This document shows positions 8,003 to 18,700 of a DNA stretch of 64,000 nt, piece after piece. A program made the translations under genes and the position numbers. The DNA comes from Pseudomonas bubulae (GTDB lineage Bacteria; Pseudomonadota; Gammaproteobacteria; Pseudomonadales; Pseudomonadaceae), in assembly GCF_900618535.1 (NCBI RefSeq), contig NZ_UYJA01000003.1, positions 434,001 to 498,000 on the forward strand. Direction: 5' to 3'. Every line of letters starts with the position of its first letter. Position 1 is the stretch's first letter. The notes under the pieces were generated by a model, which saw only the letters and a program-made list of their open reading frames with translations, made no database searches and was not told where the DNA came from.

Positions 8003-9958
8003 ATGAGTGCCGCTTCCCTGTATCCCGTACGTCCTGAAGTCGCTGCCAATACGCTGACTGACGAGGCGACCTACAAGGCGATGTACCAGCAGTCCGTCGT
8101 CAACCCGGATGGCTTCTGGCGCGAACAAGCAAAGCGCCTCGACTGGATCAAGCCTTTTACCACCGTCAAACAGACCTCTTTCGACGATCATCATGTCGAT
8201 ATCAAATGGTTCGCGGACGGCACTCTCAACGTTTCCTACAACTGCCTGGACCGTCACCTTGCCGAGCGCGGCGATCAAGTGGCCATCATTTGGGAAGGGG
8301 ATGATCCTTCCGAGCAGCGCAACATTACCTACCGTGAGCTGCACGAAGAGGTGTGCAAGCTGGCCAACGCCTTGCGCGGTCAGGATGTGCACCGGGGTGA
8401 CGTAGTCACCATCTATATGCCGATGGTGCCTGAGGCTGTGGTCGCCATGCTGGCGTGTACCCGGATCGGTGCAATCCACTCGGTTGTATTTGGTGGGTTC
8501 TCGCCAGAGGCGCTGGCCGGCCGGATCATCGACTGCAAATCCAAGGTAGTGATCACCGCTGACGAAGGCCTGCGTGGCGGCAAGCGTACCGCGCTCAAGG
8601 CCAATGTCGATGTGGCACTGACCAACCCGGATACCTCCAGCGTTCAGAAGATCATCGTGTTCAAGCGTACCGGCGGGGACATCGCCTGGTACAAGCATCG
8701 TGATATCTGGTACCACGACCTGATGGCCGTGGCCTCGACTCACTGCGCCCCGAAAGAAATGGGCGCAGAAGAAGCCTTGTTTATCCTTTATACCTCCGGC
8801 TCCACCGGCAAGCCCAAAGGTGTGCAGCACACCACGGGTGGCTATCTGCTCTATGCGGCGTTGACCCACGAACGCGTGTTCGACTACCGCCCGGGCGAGG
8901 TGTACTGGTGCACGGCGGACGTCGGCTGGGTGACCGGTCACACTTATATCGTCTACGGGCCATTGGCCAACGGCGCAACCACCGTGCTGTTCGAAGGTGT
9001 GCCGAACTACCCGGACATTACCCGCGTTTCGAAAATTGTCGACAAGCACAAGGTCAATATTCTCTACACCGCGCCTACAGCCATTCGCGCGATGATGGCC
9101 GAAGGTCAGGCGGCGGTTAAGGATGCCGATGGCTCCAGCTTGCGCTTGCTGGGCTCGGTGGGTGAGCCGATCAACCCTGAGGCCTGGAACTGGTACTACA
9201 CAACGGTCGGCAAAGAGCGTTGCCCGATTGTGGATACCTGGTGGCAGACCGAAACCGGCGCTTGCATGATGAGCCCGCTGCCTGGGGCGCATGCACTCAA
9301 GCCAGGCTCTGCAGCGCGTCCGTTCTTTGGTGTGGTGCCGGGGCTGGTGGATAACCTTGGCAACCTTATAGAAGGGGCCGCTGAAGGTAACCTGGTGATT
9401 CTGGACTCCTGGCCTGGACAGGCGCGCACCTTGTATGGCGATCACGACCGGTTCGTCGATACCTACTTCAAGACCTTCCGTGGCATGTACTTCACCGGCG
9501 ACGGCGCGCGTCGTGACGAAGACGGTTACTACTGGATCACCGGTCGTGTAGATGACGTGCTCAACGTGTCCGGCCACCGGATGGGGACTGCTGAAATCGA
9601 AAGCGCAATGGTGGCCCACCCTAAAGTGGCAGAGGCTGCAGTGGTTGGCGTGCCCCATGACATCAAAGGGCAGGGGATTTATGTCTATGTCACCCTCAAT
9701 GGTGGCGAAGAGCCAAGTGAGGCGTTGCGCCTTGAATTGAAAAACTGGGTGCGCAAAGAGATCGGTCCGATCGCTTCGCCGGATGTCATCCAGTGGGCGC
9801 CCGGCCTGCCGAAAACCCGTTCGGGCAAAATCATGCGTCGTATCCTTCGCAAGATAGCTACCGGCGAATACGACGGTCTGGGTGATATTTCTACTCTGGC
9901 TGACCCGGGTGTGGTGCAGCACTTGATCGATACCCATAAAGGCATGAAGGTCGCCTAA
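8003..9958 (+). CDS. acs: Acetyl-CoA synthetase
   Basis: The 651-residue enzyme activates acetate with ATP and CoA through acetyl-AMP. It has full family length. Motifs seen are [11 protein letters not shown] (ATP/AMP loop), WWQTETGA (adenylate binding), [14 protein letters not shown] with the hinge Asp, and [11 protein letters not shown] with the conserved lysine that Pat-type acetylases modify in this family. The start has a weak purine tract upstream (GAGGTATGAAACATG). It is transcribed alone and ends in a clear terminator. Role: acetate assimilation in the cytoplasm. Confidence 0.97.
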   Translation: MSAASLYPVRPEVAANTLTDEATYKAMYQQSVVNPDGFWREQAKRLDWIKPFTTVKQTSFDDHHVDIKWFADGTLNVSYNCLDRHLAERGDQVAIIWEGDDPSEQRNITYRELHEEVCKLANALRGQDVHRGDVVTIYMPMVPEAVVAMLACTRIGAIHSVVFGGFSPEALAGRIIDCKSKVVITADEGLRGGKRTALKANVDVALTNPDTSSVQKIIVFKRTGGDIAWYKHRDIWYHDLMAVASTHCAPKEMGAEEALFILYTSGSTGKPKGVQHTTGGYLLYAALTHERVFDYRPGEVYWCTADVGWVTGHTYIVYGPLANGATTVLFEGVPNYPDITRVSKIVDKHKVNILYTAPTAIRAMMAEGQAAVKDADGSSLRLLGSVGEPINPEAWNWYYTTVGKERCPIVDTWWQTETGACMMSPLPGAHALKPGSAARPFFGVVPGLVDNLGNLIEGAAEGNLVILDSWPGQARTLYGDHDRFVDTYFKTFRGMYFTGDGARRDEDGYYWITGRVDDVLNVSGHRMGTAEIESAMVAHPKVAEAAVVGVPHDIKGQGIYVYVTLNGGEEPSEALRLELKNWVRKEIGPIASPDVIQWAPGLPKTRSGKIMRRILRKIATGEYDGLGDISTLADPGVVQHLIDTHKGMKVA

Positions 9959-9976
9959 CACGGCCTGAAGGTCACC

Positions 9977-10010
9977 AAGCCCCGTCCGGCATAACCTGGC
10001 GGGGCTTTTT
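9977..10010 (+). terminator. Terminator of acs
   Basis: AAGCCCCG (9977-9984) pairs with CGGGGCTT (10000-10007), then a run of T follows. It starts 18 bases after the acs stop. Confidence 0.9.
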
Positions 10011-10470
10011 ATTGGGCAACTGCAGATCCTGTGGGAGCCGACTATGTGTTACCGCAGATGTAACCGGTTGCCCGTTAGCGGGGCCTTCTGATACTCAAAG
10101 CACCGTTTTAGAGCCCTTTTCGGCTCCTGAATAAATAAGATGAAACGCTGCACTTGCCGGAATAGAAGGCTTTGCGAATAATAGGCCCGCTATTTGCAAC
10201 TCACATAGGTTCTATGTCTTTTGCTCTTGCATAAACATGAAGAGCTGTCAATGCCTGGAGTCGCTTTTTTCGGTGCATCTGTAACTAGTTGTCGCATTGA
10301 AGAAATAACGGCTTGAAGCCTGTCGTTAGAATGCCGATCACCCGCTCGTCGTTGTTGTGCTGGTCACAGTGCAACGCCAGTAGGACGTGGCGCCGCATTC
10401 CCGGTTTAACCTCCGCATATTGGGCTCAGGCTCACTCTGCTTTTATTGCCTTTACCGATGGAGTCCTAAG
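10011..10470. other. Regulatory region upstream of the aot operon
   Basis: There is no gene in this stretch. At 10030-10040 GTGGGAGCCGA looks like a worn REP half. It holds a TGTCGC-N8-AA ArgR half-site at 10290 and related AGTCGC and TGTCGT hexamers 31 bases to either side (10259 and 10321). Confidence 0.5.
10290..10305 (+). promoter_or_regulatory. ArgR half-site upstream of aotJ
   Basis: TGTCGCATTGAAGAAA fits the TGTCGC-N8-AA half-site known for P. aeruginosa ArgR, 165 bases before the aotJ start region. Its first ten bases equal those of the site upstream of aruC, supporting common control by ArgR and arginine. Confidence 0.6.
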
Positions 10471-11244
10471 ATGAAGAAACTCGTGCTTCTTGGCGCCCTG
10501 GCACTGTCCGTGCTGTCCCTGCAGGCTTTTGCTGCTGACAAACCTCTGAAAATTGGTATTGAAGCGGCTTACCCTCCGTTCGCTTCCAAAGCCCCGGATG
10601 GCAGTATCGTGGGTTTTGACTACGACATCGGTAATGCACTGTGCGAGCAGATGCAGGTCAAGTGCGTGTGGGTCGAGCAAGAATTCGATGGCCTGATCCC
10701 GGCACTTAAAGTGCGCAAAATCGACGCAATCCTGTCCTCGATGTCCATCACCGAAGACCGCAAGAAGTCCGTTGATTTCACCAACAAGTACTACCTGACG
10801 CCAGCGCGCCTGGTGATGAAGGAAGGTACTGTGGTCAGCGACAGCCTTGATGAACTCAAAGGCAAGAAAATCGGCGTACAGCGCGGCTCGATTCACGACC
10901 GTTTCGCCAAGGAAGTTCTGGCGCCTAAAGGTGCCGTTGTCGTTCCTTACGGCTCGCAGAACGAAATCTACCTGGACGTGGAAGCGGGTCGTCTCGACGG
11001 CACCGTTGCAGACGCCACCCTGCTGGAAGACGGTTTCCTGAAGACCCCGGCTGGCAAAGGCTACGCATTCGCAGGCCCGGCATTCACCGACGTCAAGTAC
11101 TTTGGTGATGGCGTGGGTATCGCCGTACGCAAGGGCGACGCCCTGAAAGACAAGATCAACGCTGCTATCACGGCTCTGCGTGAAAACGGCAAGTACAAGC
11201 AAATCCAGGACAAGTACTTCAACTTCGATATTTACGGTCAGTAA
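10471..11244 (+). CDS. aotJ: Arginine/ornithine ABC transporter, periplasmic binding protein
   Basis: The 257-residue protein is a family 3 amino-acid binding protein. It has a signal peptide ending at LQAFA (residue 21) and a mature start [19 protein letters not shown], where the GIEAAYPPF strand lines the ligand pocket. It captures basic amino acids and hands them to AotQ-AotM-AotP. The ATG at 10471 has GGAG seven bases upstream and begins the signal peptide; the longer open frame is ignored. It is first gene of the aot operon, in the same order as in P. aeruginosa. Confidence 0.94.
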   Translation: MKKLVLLGALALSVLSLQAFAADKPLKIGIEAAYPPFASKAPDGSIVGFDYDIGNALCEQMQVKCVWVEQEFDGLIPALKVRKIDAILSSMSITEDRKKSVDFTNKYYLTPARLVMKEGTVVSDSLDELKGKKIGVQRGSIHDRFAKEVLAPKGAVVVPYGSQNEIYLDVEAGRLDGTVADATLLEDGFLKTPAGKGYAFAGPAFTDVKYFGDGVGIAVRKGDALKDKINAAITALRENGKYKQIQDKYFNFDIYGQ

Positions 11245-11265
11245 TACATCGCAGCAGTACGTCCG

Positions 11266-11306
11266 AAATGGCGCAAGCGACAGAATCTCTGAAGTTTGCG
11301 CCATTT
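11266..11306 (+). terminator. Intercistronic stem-loop between aotJ and aotQ
   Basis: AAATGGCGCAA (11266-11276) pairs perfectly with TTGCGCCATTT (11296-11306), ending in a T run. It is probably a leaky terminator or RNA-stabilising hairpin that keeps binding-protein output above that of the permeases. Confidence 0.75.
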
Positions 11307-11349
11307 TTTATTCCCCCATTTTCGAGCTATTTTTTAGAGGGCCGGAATC

Positions 11350-12039
11350 ATGTTGAAAGGCTACGGGGCTGTCATCCTCGATGGCGCTTGGCTGACGCTT
11401 CAGCTCGCCTTGTCGTCCATGGCCCTGGCCATTGTTCTAGGTCTGATCGGTGTTTCGTTGCGCTTGTCGCCGGTACGTTGGCTGGCTTGGATGGGCGATC
11501 TGTATTCAACGGTAATCCGCGGGATTCCCGACCTTGTGCTGATTTTGCTGATTTTCTACGGCGGTCAGGACCTGCTCAATCGCGTTGCGCCGATGCTGGG
11601 CTACGACGATTACATTGACTTGAATCCGTTGGCGGCCGGTATCGGCACCCTGGGCTTCATTTTTGGTGCCTACCTGTCCGAGACCTTTCGTGGGGCCTTC
11701 ATGGCCATTCCCAAGGGGCAGGCTGAAGCCGGCATGGCTTATGGCATGAGCCCGTTTCAGGTGTTTTTCCGGGTATTGGTGCCACAGATGATTCGCCTGG
11801 CGATTCCTGGCTTTACCAATAACTGGCTGGTGTTGACCAAGGCGACTGCACTGATTTCGGTGGTGGGCCTGCAAGACATGATGTTCAAGGCCAAGCAGGC
11901 GGCTGATGCCACCCGCGAGCCGTTCACCTTCTTCCTGGCCGTTGCGGCGATGTACCTAGTACTGACCAGTGTTTCGCTGCTGGCATTGCGACAACTTGAG
12001 AAGCGCTACTCGGTAGGCGTAAGGGCGGCTGATCTATGA
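11350..12039 (+). CDS. aotQ: Arginine/ornithine ABC transporter permease
   Basis: The 229-residue inner-membrane protein of the HisM/HisQ type has about five spans. The EAA loop that meets the ATPase is seen as ETFRGAFMAIPKGQAEAGMA. The start has GAGGGCCGG upstream. Its last four bases overlap the aotM start (ATGA), implying translational coupling. It forms a heterodimeric channel with AotM. Confidence 0.93.
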   Translation: MLKGYGAVILDGAWLTLQLALSSMALAIVLGLIGVSLRLSPVRWLAWMGDLYSTVIRGIPDLVLILLIFYGGQDLLNRVAPMLGYDDYIDLNPLAAGIGTLGFIFGAYLSETFRGAFMAIPKGQAEAGMAYGMSPFQVFFRVLVPQMIRLAIPGFTNNWLVLTKATALISVVGLQDMMFKAKQAADATREPFTFFLAVAAMYLVLTSVSLLALRQLEKRYSVGVRAADL

Positions 12040-12734
12040 TCTTTGACTACAACGTCATCTGGGCCAGCATGCCGCTGTACTTGAGCGGCATGCTGGAAAC
12101 CGTGAAACTGCTGGGTATTTCGCTGTTTTTCGGCCTGCTGGCAGCCGTGCCGCTGGGGTTGATGCGGGTCTCCAAGCAGGCCTGGGTCAACTTTCCGGCC
12201 TGGCTGTTCACCTACGTGATTCGCGGCACGCCGATGCTGGTGCAGCTGTTCTTGATCTACTACGGTTTGGCCCAGTTCGAAGTGATTCGTGACAGCTTTA
12301 TGTGGCCGCTGTTGTCCAGTGCCACCTTCTGTGCCTGCCTGGCGTTTGCCATCAATACCAGCGCCTATACCGCCGAAATCATAGCCGGCAGCCTGCGGGC
12401 CACGCCCAATGGTGAGATTGAAGCGGCCAAGGCAATGGGCATGTCCCGTTCCAAGATGTATCGCCGCATTTTGCTGCCGTCGGCCATGCGCCGGGCTCTG
12501 CCGCAATACAGCAATGAAGTGATCATGATGTTGCAGACCACCAGTCTGGCCTCCATCGTGACCCTGATCGACATTACGGGCGCTGCGCGTACCGTCAATG
12601 CCCAGTACTACCTGCCGTTTGAGGCCTACATCACGGCCGGTGCTTTCTACCTGTGCCTGACCTTCATTCTGGTGCGCCTGTTCAAACTGGCCGAGCGCCG
12701 CTGGCTGGGCTATATGGCCCCGCGCAAGGCCTGA
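12036..12734 (+). CDS. aotM: Arginine/ornithine ABC transporter permease
   Basis: The 232-residue membrane partner of AotQ has the EAA loop AEIIAGSLRATPNGEIEAAK and several hydrophobic spans of HisM type. It overlaps aotQ by four bases and is followed three bases later by aotO. Length and order match the P. aeruginosa operon. Confidence 0.93.
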   Translation: MIFDYNVIWASMPLYLSGMLETVKLLGISLFFGLLAAVPLGLMRVSKQAWVNFPAWLFTYVIRGTPMLVQLFLIYYGLAQFEVIRDSFMWPLLSSATFCACLAFAINTSAYTAEIIAGSLRATPNGEIEAAKAMGMSRSKMYRRILLPSAMRRALPQYSNEVIMMLQTTSLASIVTLIDITGAARTVNAQYYLPFEAYITAGAFYLCLTFILVRLFKLAERRWLGYMAPRKA

Positions 12735-12737
12735 GTC

Positions 12738-13850
12738 ATGGAGCGTATCGATCACCTGCTGCCCTGGAGCAGCCTGGGTTCCGAGCGTCACTTGACGGTG
12801 TTCCGTTTCGGTGAAGGTGAGCGCAAAGCCTATATCCAGGCCAGCCTGCATGCAGACGAACTGCCGGGCATGCGTTGTGCCTGGGAACTGAAAAAGCGCC
12901 TGAGCGAACTTGAAGCCCGGGGTGCTTTGAATGGCGTGATCGAACTGGTGCCCGTGGCCAACCCCCTGGGGCTCGGCCAGTTGCTGCAAGGCAGTCATCA
13001 GGGACGTTTCGAGTTTGGCAGCGGCAAAAACTTCAACCGCGATTTCGTCGAGTTGAGTGAGCCGGTAGCGCAGAGGCTGGCAGGTCGCCTGGGGGATGAT
13101 CCTCACGCCAACACCCGACTGATCCGTCAGACAATGCTTGATATATTGTCCGAGTTGCCAGATCCGGTCAGTCAGTTGCAAGGTATGCAGCGTGTTTTGT
13201 TGAGTCATGCCTGTGATGCAGACATTGTCCTGGATCTGCACTGCGAGACCGATGCCGCACTGCATCTGTACGCCTTGCCCCAGCATTGGCCGCAGTGGCG
13301 TTCGCTGGCTGCGCATCTGGGTGTGCGGGTTGGGCTGTTGGCTGAAGACTCGGGTGGCAGCTCCTTCGATGAAGCCTGCTCAGTGCCCTGGCTGCGTTTG
13401 CAGCGCCAGTTTGCCGATGCGCAGATCCCTTTGGCCTGCATGTCGACCACCCTGGAGCTGGGCGGGCAGGCGGACACCGGCCGCCCGCAGGCCGAGGCTT
13501 ATGCCGAGGGCATTCTGGCGTTTCTGGCCGAACAGGGCCTGATCACAGGTGACTGGCCTGCAGCGCAGCATGAGGCATGTGAAGGCATGCCATTTGAAGG
13601 CACTGAGTTGTTGTTTGCACCGCACCCCGGTGTGGTGAGTTTTTTACGTCCGGTGGGCGCTTGGGTTGAGCCCGGCGAGCCGCTGTTTGAAGTGATTGAT
13701 CCTTTATCTGACCGGGTCAGTACGGTATGCGCGGGCACCGCCGGTGTGTTATTTGCCGTTGAGCGACTGCGCTATGCCCAACCCGGTTTCTGGCTGGCTA
13801 AAGTGGCGGGGCGCAAGCCTTTGCGTCACGGGCGCTTGCTCAACGACTGA
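12738..13850 (+). CDS. aotO: AotO, succinylglutamate desuccinylase/aspartoacylase-family protein
   Basis: The 370-residue protein belongs to the zinc-dependent M14-like AstE/AspA superfamily. A first metal motif is HADELPGMR (His-x-x-Glu), and a later one is DIVLDLHCET with the second His. It lies inside the transporter operon between aotM and aotP, exactly where P. aeruginosa has aotO, a gene dispensable for uptake and of unresolved function. The metal residues look intact, so deacylation of an N-acyl amino acid is plausible. That is inference from family and place. Confidence 0.85.
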   Translation: MERIDHLLPWSSLGSERHLTVFRFGEGERKAYIQASLHADELPGMRCAWELKKRLSELEARGALNGVIELVPVANPLGLGQLLQGSHQGRFEFGSGKNFNRDFVELSEPVAQRLAGRLGDDPHANTRLIRQTMLDILSELPDPVSQLQGMQRVLLSHACDADIVLDLHCETDAALHLYALPQHWPQWRSLAAHLGVRVGLLAEDSGGSSFDEACSVPWLRLQRQFADAQIPLACMSTTLELGGQADTGRPQAEAYAEGILAFLAEQGLITGDWPAAQHEACEGMPFEGTELLFAPHPGVVSFLRPVGAWVEPGEPLFEVIDPLSDRVSTVCAGTAGVLFAVERLRYAQPGFWLAKVAGRKPLRHGRLLND

Positions 13851-13873
13851 CTGTTTTTGTGAGAACCGACAGC

Positions 13874-14638
13874 ATGTACAAACTTGAAGTCCAAGACCTG
13901 CATAAACGCTATGGCAGTCATGAAGTGCTCAAAGGCGTTTCGCTGGCCGCCAAGGCAGGTGATGTGATCAGCATCATCGGTTCCAGTGGCTCCGGCAAAA
14001 GTACCTTTTTGCGTTGCATCAACCTGCTCGAGCAACCCCATGCAGGCAAGATCCTGCTCAATGGTGAAGAGCTCAAGCTGATTGCCAACAAGGACGGCGC
14101 GCTCAAGGCCGCCGATCCCAAGCAGTTGCAGCGCATGCGCTCGCGCCTGTCGATGGTGTTCCAGCATTTCAACCTGTGGTCGCACATGACCGCGCTGGAA
14201 AACATCATGGAAGCGCCGGTGCATGTACTGGGCATGTCCAAGGCCGAAGCCCGTGACAAGGCTGAGCATTACCTGCAGAAAGTAGGCGTGTCGCACCGCA
14301 AGGATGCTTACCCGGGGCATATGTCCGGTGGCGAGCAGCAGCGTGTGGCAATTGCCCGTGCGCTGGCGATGGAGCCTGAGGTCATGCTGTTTGACGAGCC
14401 GACCTCGGCCCTTGACCCTGAGCTGGTGGGTGATGTGCTCAAGGTGATGCAGGATCTGGCCCAGGAAGGCCGCACCATGGTGGTGGTGACCCACGAAATG
14501 GGTTTTGCCCGTGAAGTGTCGAACCAGTTGGTGTTTCTGCATAAAGGTATTGTCGAAGAAAGCGGTGACCCGCGTGAAGTGCTGGTTAACCCGCAGTGCG
14601 AGCGGTTGCAGCAGTTTCTGTCGGGCAGCTTGAAATAA
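13874..14638 (+). CDS. aotP: Arginine/ornithine ABC transporter ATP-binding protein
   Basis: The 254-residue ATPase is of HisP type. It has Walker A GSSGSGKST, the Q-loop MVFQHFNLW, the signature MSGGEQQRVAIARA, Walker B VMLFDEPTSALD and the switch His in VVVTHEMG. It powers import through AotQM. The ATG at 13874 is chosen over an in-frame GTG at 13859 because it gives the usual 254-residue length (MYKLEVQDLHKRYG). It follows aotO after 23 bases. Confidence 0.94.
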   Translation: MYKLEVQDLHKRYGSHEVLKGVSLAAKAGDVISIIGSSGSGKSTFLRCINLLEQPHAGKILLNGEELKLIANKDGALKAADPKQLQRMRSRLSMVFQHFNLWSHMTALENIMEAPVHVLGMSKAEARDKAEHYLQKVGVSHRKDAYPGHMSGGEQQRVAIARALAMEPEVMLFDEPTSALDPELVGDVLKVMQDLAQEGRTMVVVTHEMGFAREVSNQLVFLHKGIVEESGDPREVLVNPQCERLQQFLSGSLK

Positions 14639-14658
14639 CTGCAATTTTAAGACTGCCG

Positions 14659-14719
14659 CTGTGCACCAAAATAGGTCATGCTCCGCATCCTGCGTAGCTG
14701 GCCCAGGCTGGGTGCACAG
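14659..14719 (+). promoter_or_regulatory. Inverted repeat between aotP and argR, part NtrC-like
   Basis: CTGTGCACC (14659-14667) and GGTGCACAG (14711-14719) are perfect inverted copies. The left arm extends to TGCACCAAAATAGGTCA, three mismatches from the NtrC palindrome TGCACCA-N3-TGGTGCA. It could be a weak NtrC site or a transcript hairpin; neither is proven. Confidence 0.3.
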
Positions 14720-14753
14720 GTTTTATTCCCGTTTTCGTTCCGGATAGCACGCC

Positions 14754-15734
14754 ATGACCGCCCATCGAATTGGTTTCCTCATTTGGCCCAGCACCAAAGC
14801 CTTGACTCTGGCGCTGGCCGAGGAAGCGTTGCGTGTTGCCCAGCGCGTGCATCCTGAAGTCGTCTACGAGTTGTTGTTCTTGCAGGCCGAGGCACCGCTT
14901 GAAGGAGCCTGGCAATTGCCGGGTGAGCCCTGGAACGGCAAGCTTGAAGGTTGCCAAAAGCTGTTTTTGCTGGCGGATGAGCCGCCTGCCGCCCTGACCT
15001 CGGCCCTGAGCAGTGCGCTCAAGCAACTGGTGCGGGCAGGGTGCGTGATTGGCGGGCTGTCGGCGGGTGTCTACCCGCTGGCGCAATTGGGTTTGCTGGA
15101 TGGCTACCGTGCGGCCGTGCACTGGCGCTGGCAGGACGATTTCGCCGAGCGCTTCCCCAAAGTAATCGCCACCAGTCATTTGTTCGACTGGGATCGTGAT
15201 CGCCTGAGCGCTTGCGGCGGGCTGTCGGTACTCGATTTGTTGCTGGCGGTGCTGGCTCGCGATCATGGTGCCGAACTGGCCGGTGCGGTGTCCGAGGAGC
15301 TGGTGGTCGAGCGCATCCGTGAAGGCGGTGAGCGTCAGCGTATCCCGCTGCAGAACCGTCTTGGCTCCAGCCATCCCAAGCTGACCCAGGCTGTGTTGCT
15401 GATGGAGGCCAATATTGAAGAGCCCCTGACCACCGACGAAATCGCCCAGCATGTGTGCGTTTCCCGTCGTCAGTTGGAGCGTATCTTCAAGCAGTACCTC
15501 AATCGCGTGCCGAGTCAGTACTACCTCGAACTGCGCCTGAATAAAGCCCGGCAGATGTTGATGCAAACCAGCAAGTCGATCATCCAGATCGGCTTGTCCT
15601 GCGGTTTCTCGTCGGGGCCGCATTTCTCCAGCGCCTATCGCAACTTCTTTGGTGCGACTCCCCGTGAAGATCGCAATCAGCGCCGTAGCAGCAGCCCTTT
15701 CGAGTTGTCTTCGGCCCCGGCCGAGCGCGGCTGA
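14754..15734 (+). CDS. argR: ArgR, AraC-family activator/repressor of arginine genes
   Basis: The 326-residue regulator has an N-terminal DJ-1/PfpI-like domain (about residues 5-190) and a C-terminal pair of AraC helix-turn-helix motifs (about 220-310: TTDEIAQHVCVSRRQLERIF and IIQIGLSCGFSSGPHFSSAY). In P. aeruginosa this protein senses arginine and activates aot and aru while repressing biosynthesis genes. It ends the aot operon after a 115-base gap. Matching ArgR half-sites stand before aotJ and before aruC. It is convergent with the NEL gene, two bases apart. Confidence 0.95.
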   Translation: MTAHRIGFLIWPSTKALTLALAEEALRVAQRVHPEVVYELLFLQAEAPLEGAWQLPGEPWNGKLEGCQKLFLLADEPPAALTSALSSALKQLVRAGCVIGGLSAGVYPLAQLGLLDGYRAAVHWRWQDDFAERFPKVIATSHLFDWDRDRLSACGGLSVLDLLLAVLARDHGAELAGAVSEELVVERIREGGERQRIPLQNRLGSSHPKLTQAVLLMEANIEEPLTTDEIAQHVCVSRRQLERIFKQYLNRVPSQYYLELRLNKARQMLMQTSKSIIQIGLSCGFSSGPHFSSAYRNFFGATPREDRNQRRSSSPFELSSAPAERG

Positions 15735-15736
15735 GG

Positions 15737-18700
15737 TCAGGTCAGCCTGGCTTTGGTCAGAGCCTGACGGGTCAACTGCCGGCTGAGCTCTTTGCGTTCA
15801 TCGGCGATCTGGCTGTAGATCCGGTAGTAGAGCTTGTCATTCATGGGCTCGGAGGTGAATACCTGAGGCTCAGGCACTGCCAGTTTTAGGGCGAGTTCCT
15901 GCAGCTCGACACGCTGCCCTGCATGGCGCTGCTCCAGGCGCGTATCCGAGCGAACCCAATTATCCTGCAGCTCCCTGAGCTGCTCGGGCCACTCGGCCTT
16001 CTGTTCGAAGAGGCTGGCGTTGGCGTCCAGTTCCGAGGCGTAAGTTTTGTTCAGGTAGGTCTCCCAGAAGGGCACATCAAGGATCTGATTGACCAGCCCG
16101 TCACCGGCTTCGCCCTCATGAATCAGGCGATAGGCCCTGACAAACTCCGTATCGCCCACCTGGGCAGTCATCCTGTAGACCATGTAGTTGGGTACCCAGG
16201 GCAGTTCGAGGCTTGTGCTCAGCCGGGTCTGGTAGCCGGTGTGGACTTCGACTTCGTCGACCGTTCCGGGCGCACCATCGATCACTTCGCTGGTAAACCT
16301 CAAGCCCTGGCCGCCCTCACTCACAGGCCTGACACGTTGCGCCACATCAGCCCGGGCAATGTCACCGATCTTGGCCAGCCGGGCCTTGCCGCGTGCCAGC
16401 GTTATCAGGTTTTTTTCCAGTTCCAGTGGTGTGCTTCGGGCGTTATAGAACTCATGGGCCATGGTTTCCAGGCCCATGGCATTGAATATCTGGGCGCCGG
16501 CGTCGGCGCAATTGGTGGGCGAACTGGCCATGGTGAACAGTAGCTCGCGCATGCGGGTGTCGTTACTGGCAGCATCGATCAAGCGCCAGACTTTCTGCTT
16601 CAAATCTCCCAGGCCTTCCTGATAGGCAATTTGGTCAGAGGGTGTTTCAAATACGTCCGGGGGGATTTCCATTCGGGCGATGACTTCAAAAAATCCCTGT
16701 GAGCCATGCTCGTGCTCTAGAGTCTCCCAGAGTTCCTGCATGGATACCTGTGACCCGGGGGGGGCGAACAACCAGAATGAGCTTTGCTCTGACCCTCGTG
16801 GCGGATAAGTGCGATGAGGGTCTAGGCCAAGGGCGCGGCGATACTGAGTGACACGGTCCTGACTCTCCAGGTCGAGCTTCTGGCGTTCAAGGCGGGCATT
16901 GGCAATCAACCAGGATTCGGCCGATTGATCGGGGTAGTCGGGCACGGTATGGATCTCATTGCCCAGCAGGTTCAATTTGAAAGCCTTCGGTCGTGGCTGG
17001 TCGAACAACCCCGGGGGCCATTGAGTGATGCGGGTGTTCTCCAGTACGAGTGTCCTGAGTTCGGGCATATGCCCCACGGCCAAAGGGCTGCCAAGAGGGT
17101 TGTGACCCAGATCAAGGTGTTGAAGACGGGTAAGGTGCTTGAGCTGACTCTGCATCCCGGCGTTCAGGGTCAGGCGGTTATGGGCAAGGTGCAGCGACCT
17201 GAGGTGCGGCAGTGTATCGAGTGTCTCGGGCAGGGTTTCAAGGTCGTTGGCGTTGAGCGAAAGTACCTTCAGATTGGGAAAGTAGGTCAGGAAGTCGCCC
17301 TGGTTTGGGGAAAAGCTGCAATCGTCGAGCCTCAGCAGGCCTACATGGCTCAGGGGGCGGCTTAAAACCAGGCTGTCGGTGCCGGCATGGCCGAACAGGG
17401 TGCTGCTGAAGTCCAGTTCGGCCACTATGGCAGCCTGTCCTGTTTTGTTGATATGGACCTTGTCGGCCGATAGCCAGGAGTTCTTTATTCTGGAGCCTAT
17501 CAGGCGCCTTAAACCATGAAGGTTGGGTGGCAATGCGTTGTCGGTGGTGACGCCGATCGCAGCGCTGATCCAGTTGTCCAGTGTCTCGAAAAGCTGGTCT
17601 TTTTCCTCCTCGGTGGCGCGCAGGTGTTCAAGGGCCTGCTCGCTGTCGATTCGCGCCGTGATCAACGCTATCTCGTCGCTATTTCGATAGGGGTAGAGGG
17701 CCTTGACCCGTTCCTGCAAGGGATTGGCTGCAGGCGTGGTATTGACCCGGCTGCTGGCGGCGCCGCGCAACAGGGTTTCGCTTTCGGTTGCCACGCAAGC
17801 TGCCGGGGATGGCAGATCAAGTGCCGTTCGGATTTCACCGGGGGCGCTGTACTTATCTGCCAGCCATTGTTTGAAGTTCTGGCCAATGGCGAACCTGGAT
17901 TTCAGGTGCTCGCTGTTGCGTTCGGGGAGCGCCTTCATCAGCGCACCGTGAAAGCGCGAGGCTGGATGCAGCAGGGCATGCTCGCCATCGTAGGTCTCAT
18001 AGGCGTCCGGACCTTTACGAACCAGTATTCGGGTGTGCCTGGCGTCCTTGGGGGCATGGCTGCAGCGCAAGGTGCCGTCAACGACCAGATCGCGCACCTC
18101 GAGATGAAGGTCGTGGATCGCATCGGTGTAGGTTTTCAGGATGTTTATGGCCAGTTTTTCGCCGTCTGGAGTCAGCAGGTCATCTTCAAGCAGTCCCTCC
18201 TGGGCGTGAGCTATGCGGGTTTGGTGTTCCAGCTCGGTGGCCAGATTTTTTACCCTCAGGGGGATTCTGCCATTCTCGAGGAGGGTGGTTTTCTCGAGCG
18301 TGCTGGTGGTCTCAAGCAGCGCTTGGGTGACAGGGGCGGGCAGGTGCGCAAAGGTGCTTTCTATCAATCGCGCTGCCGGGTTTTTTGTCTGGCGCTCCCT
18401 GGCGTACTGATGGTCGAAGATGTCTTCCCGTCGTTGCCGGGCGTAGTCGGACACCTTGGCCTGCAGGGTGTTGACGGCTTCTGTCTTTGTTGCGCGCGGG
18501 CCCAGCAGGGCATCGAGTTGAGGCGTGTTGAAGTTGTCGACAATCAGGGGCCACAGTTTGCCGTTCTTGATGTCCTGCTGAGAAATCCTGAGAGAGTCCT
18601 CGGGGAGTGCCTCGGGGGCACCGTAGACATGGGCCATGCCACTGAGGGTTTCATCGACAAAGACATTCAGGGCTTTGTCTGGCGGCCAGCCGGGTAACTC

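Noticed and set aside
7955..9961. A 668-residue open frame antisense to acs
   Set aside because: It is a shadow of high-G/C codon use; acs has all family motifs and the shadow has none.
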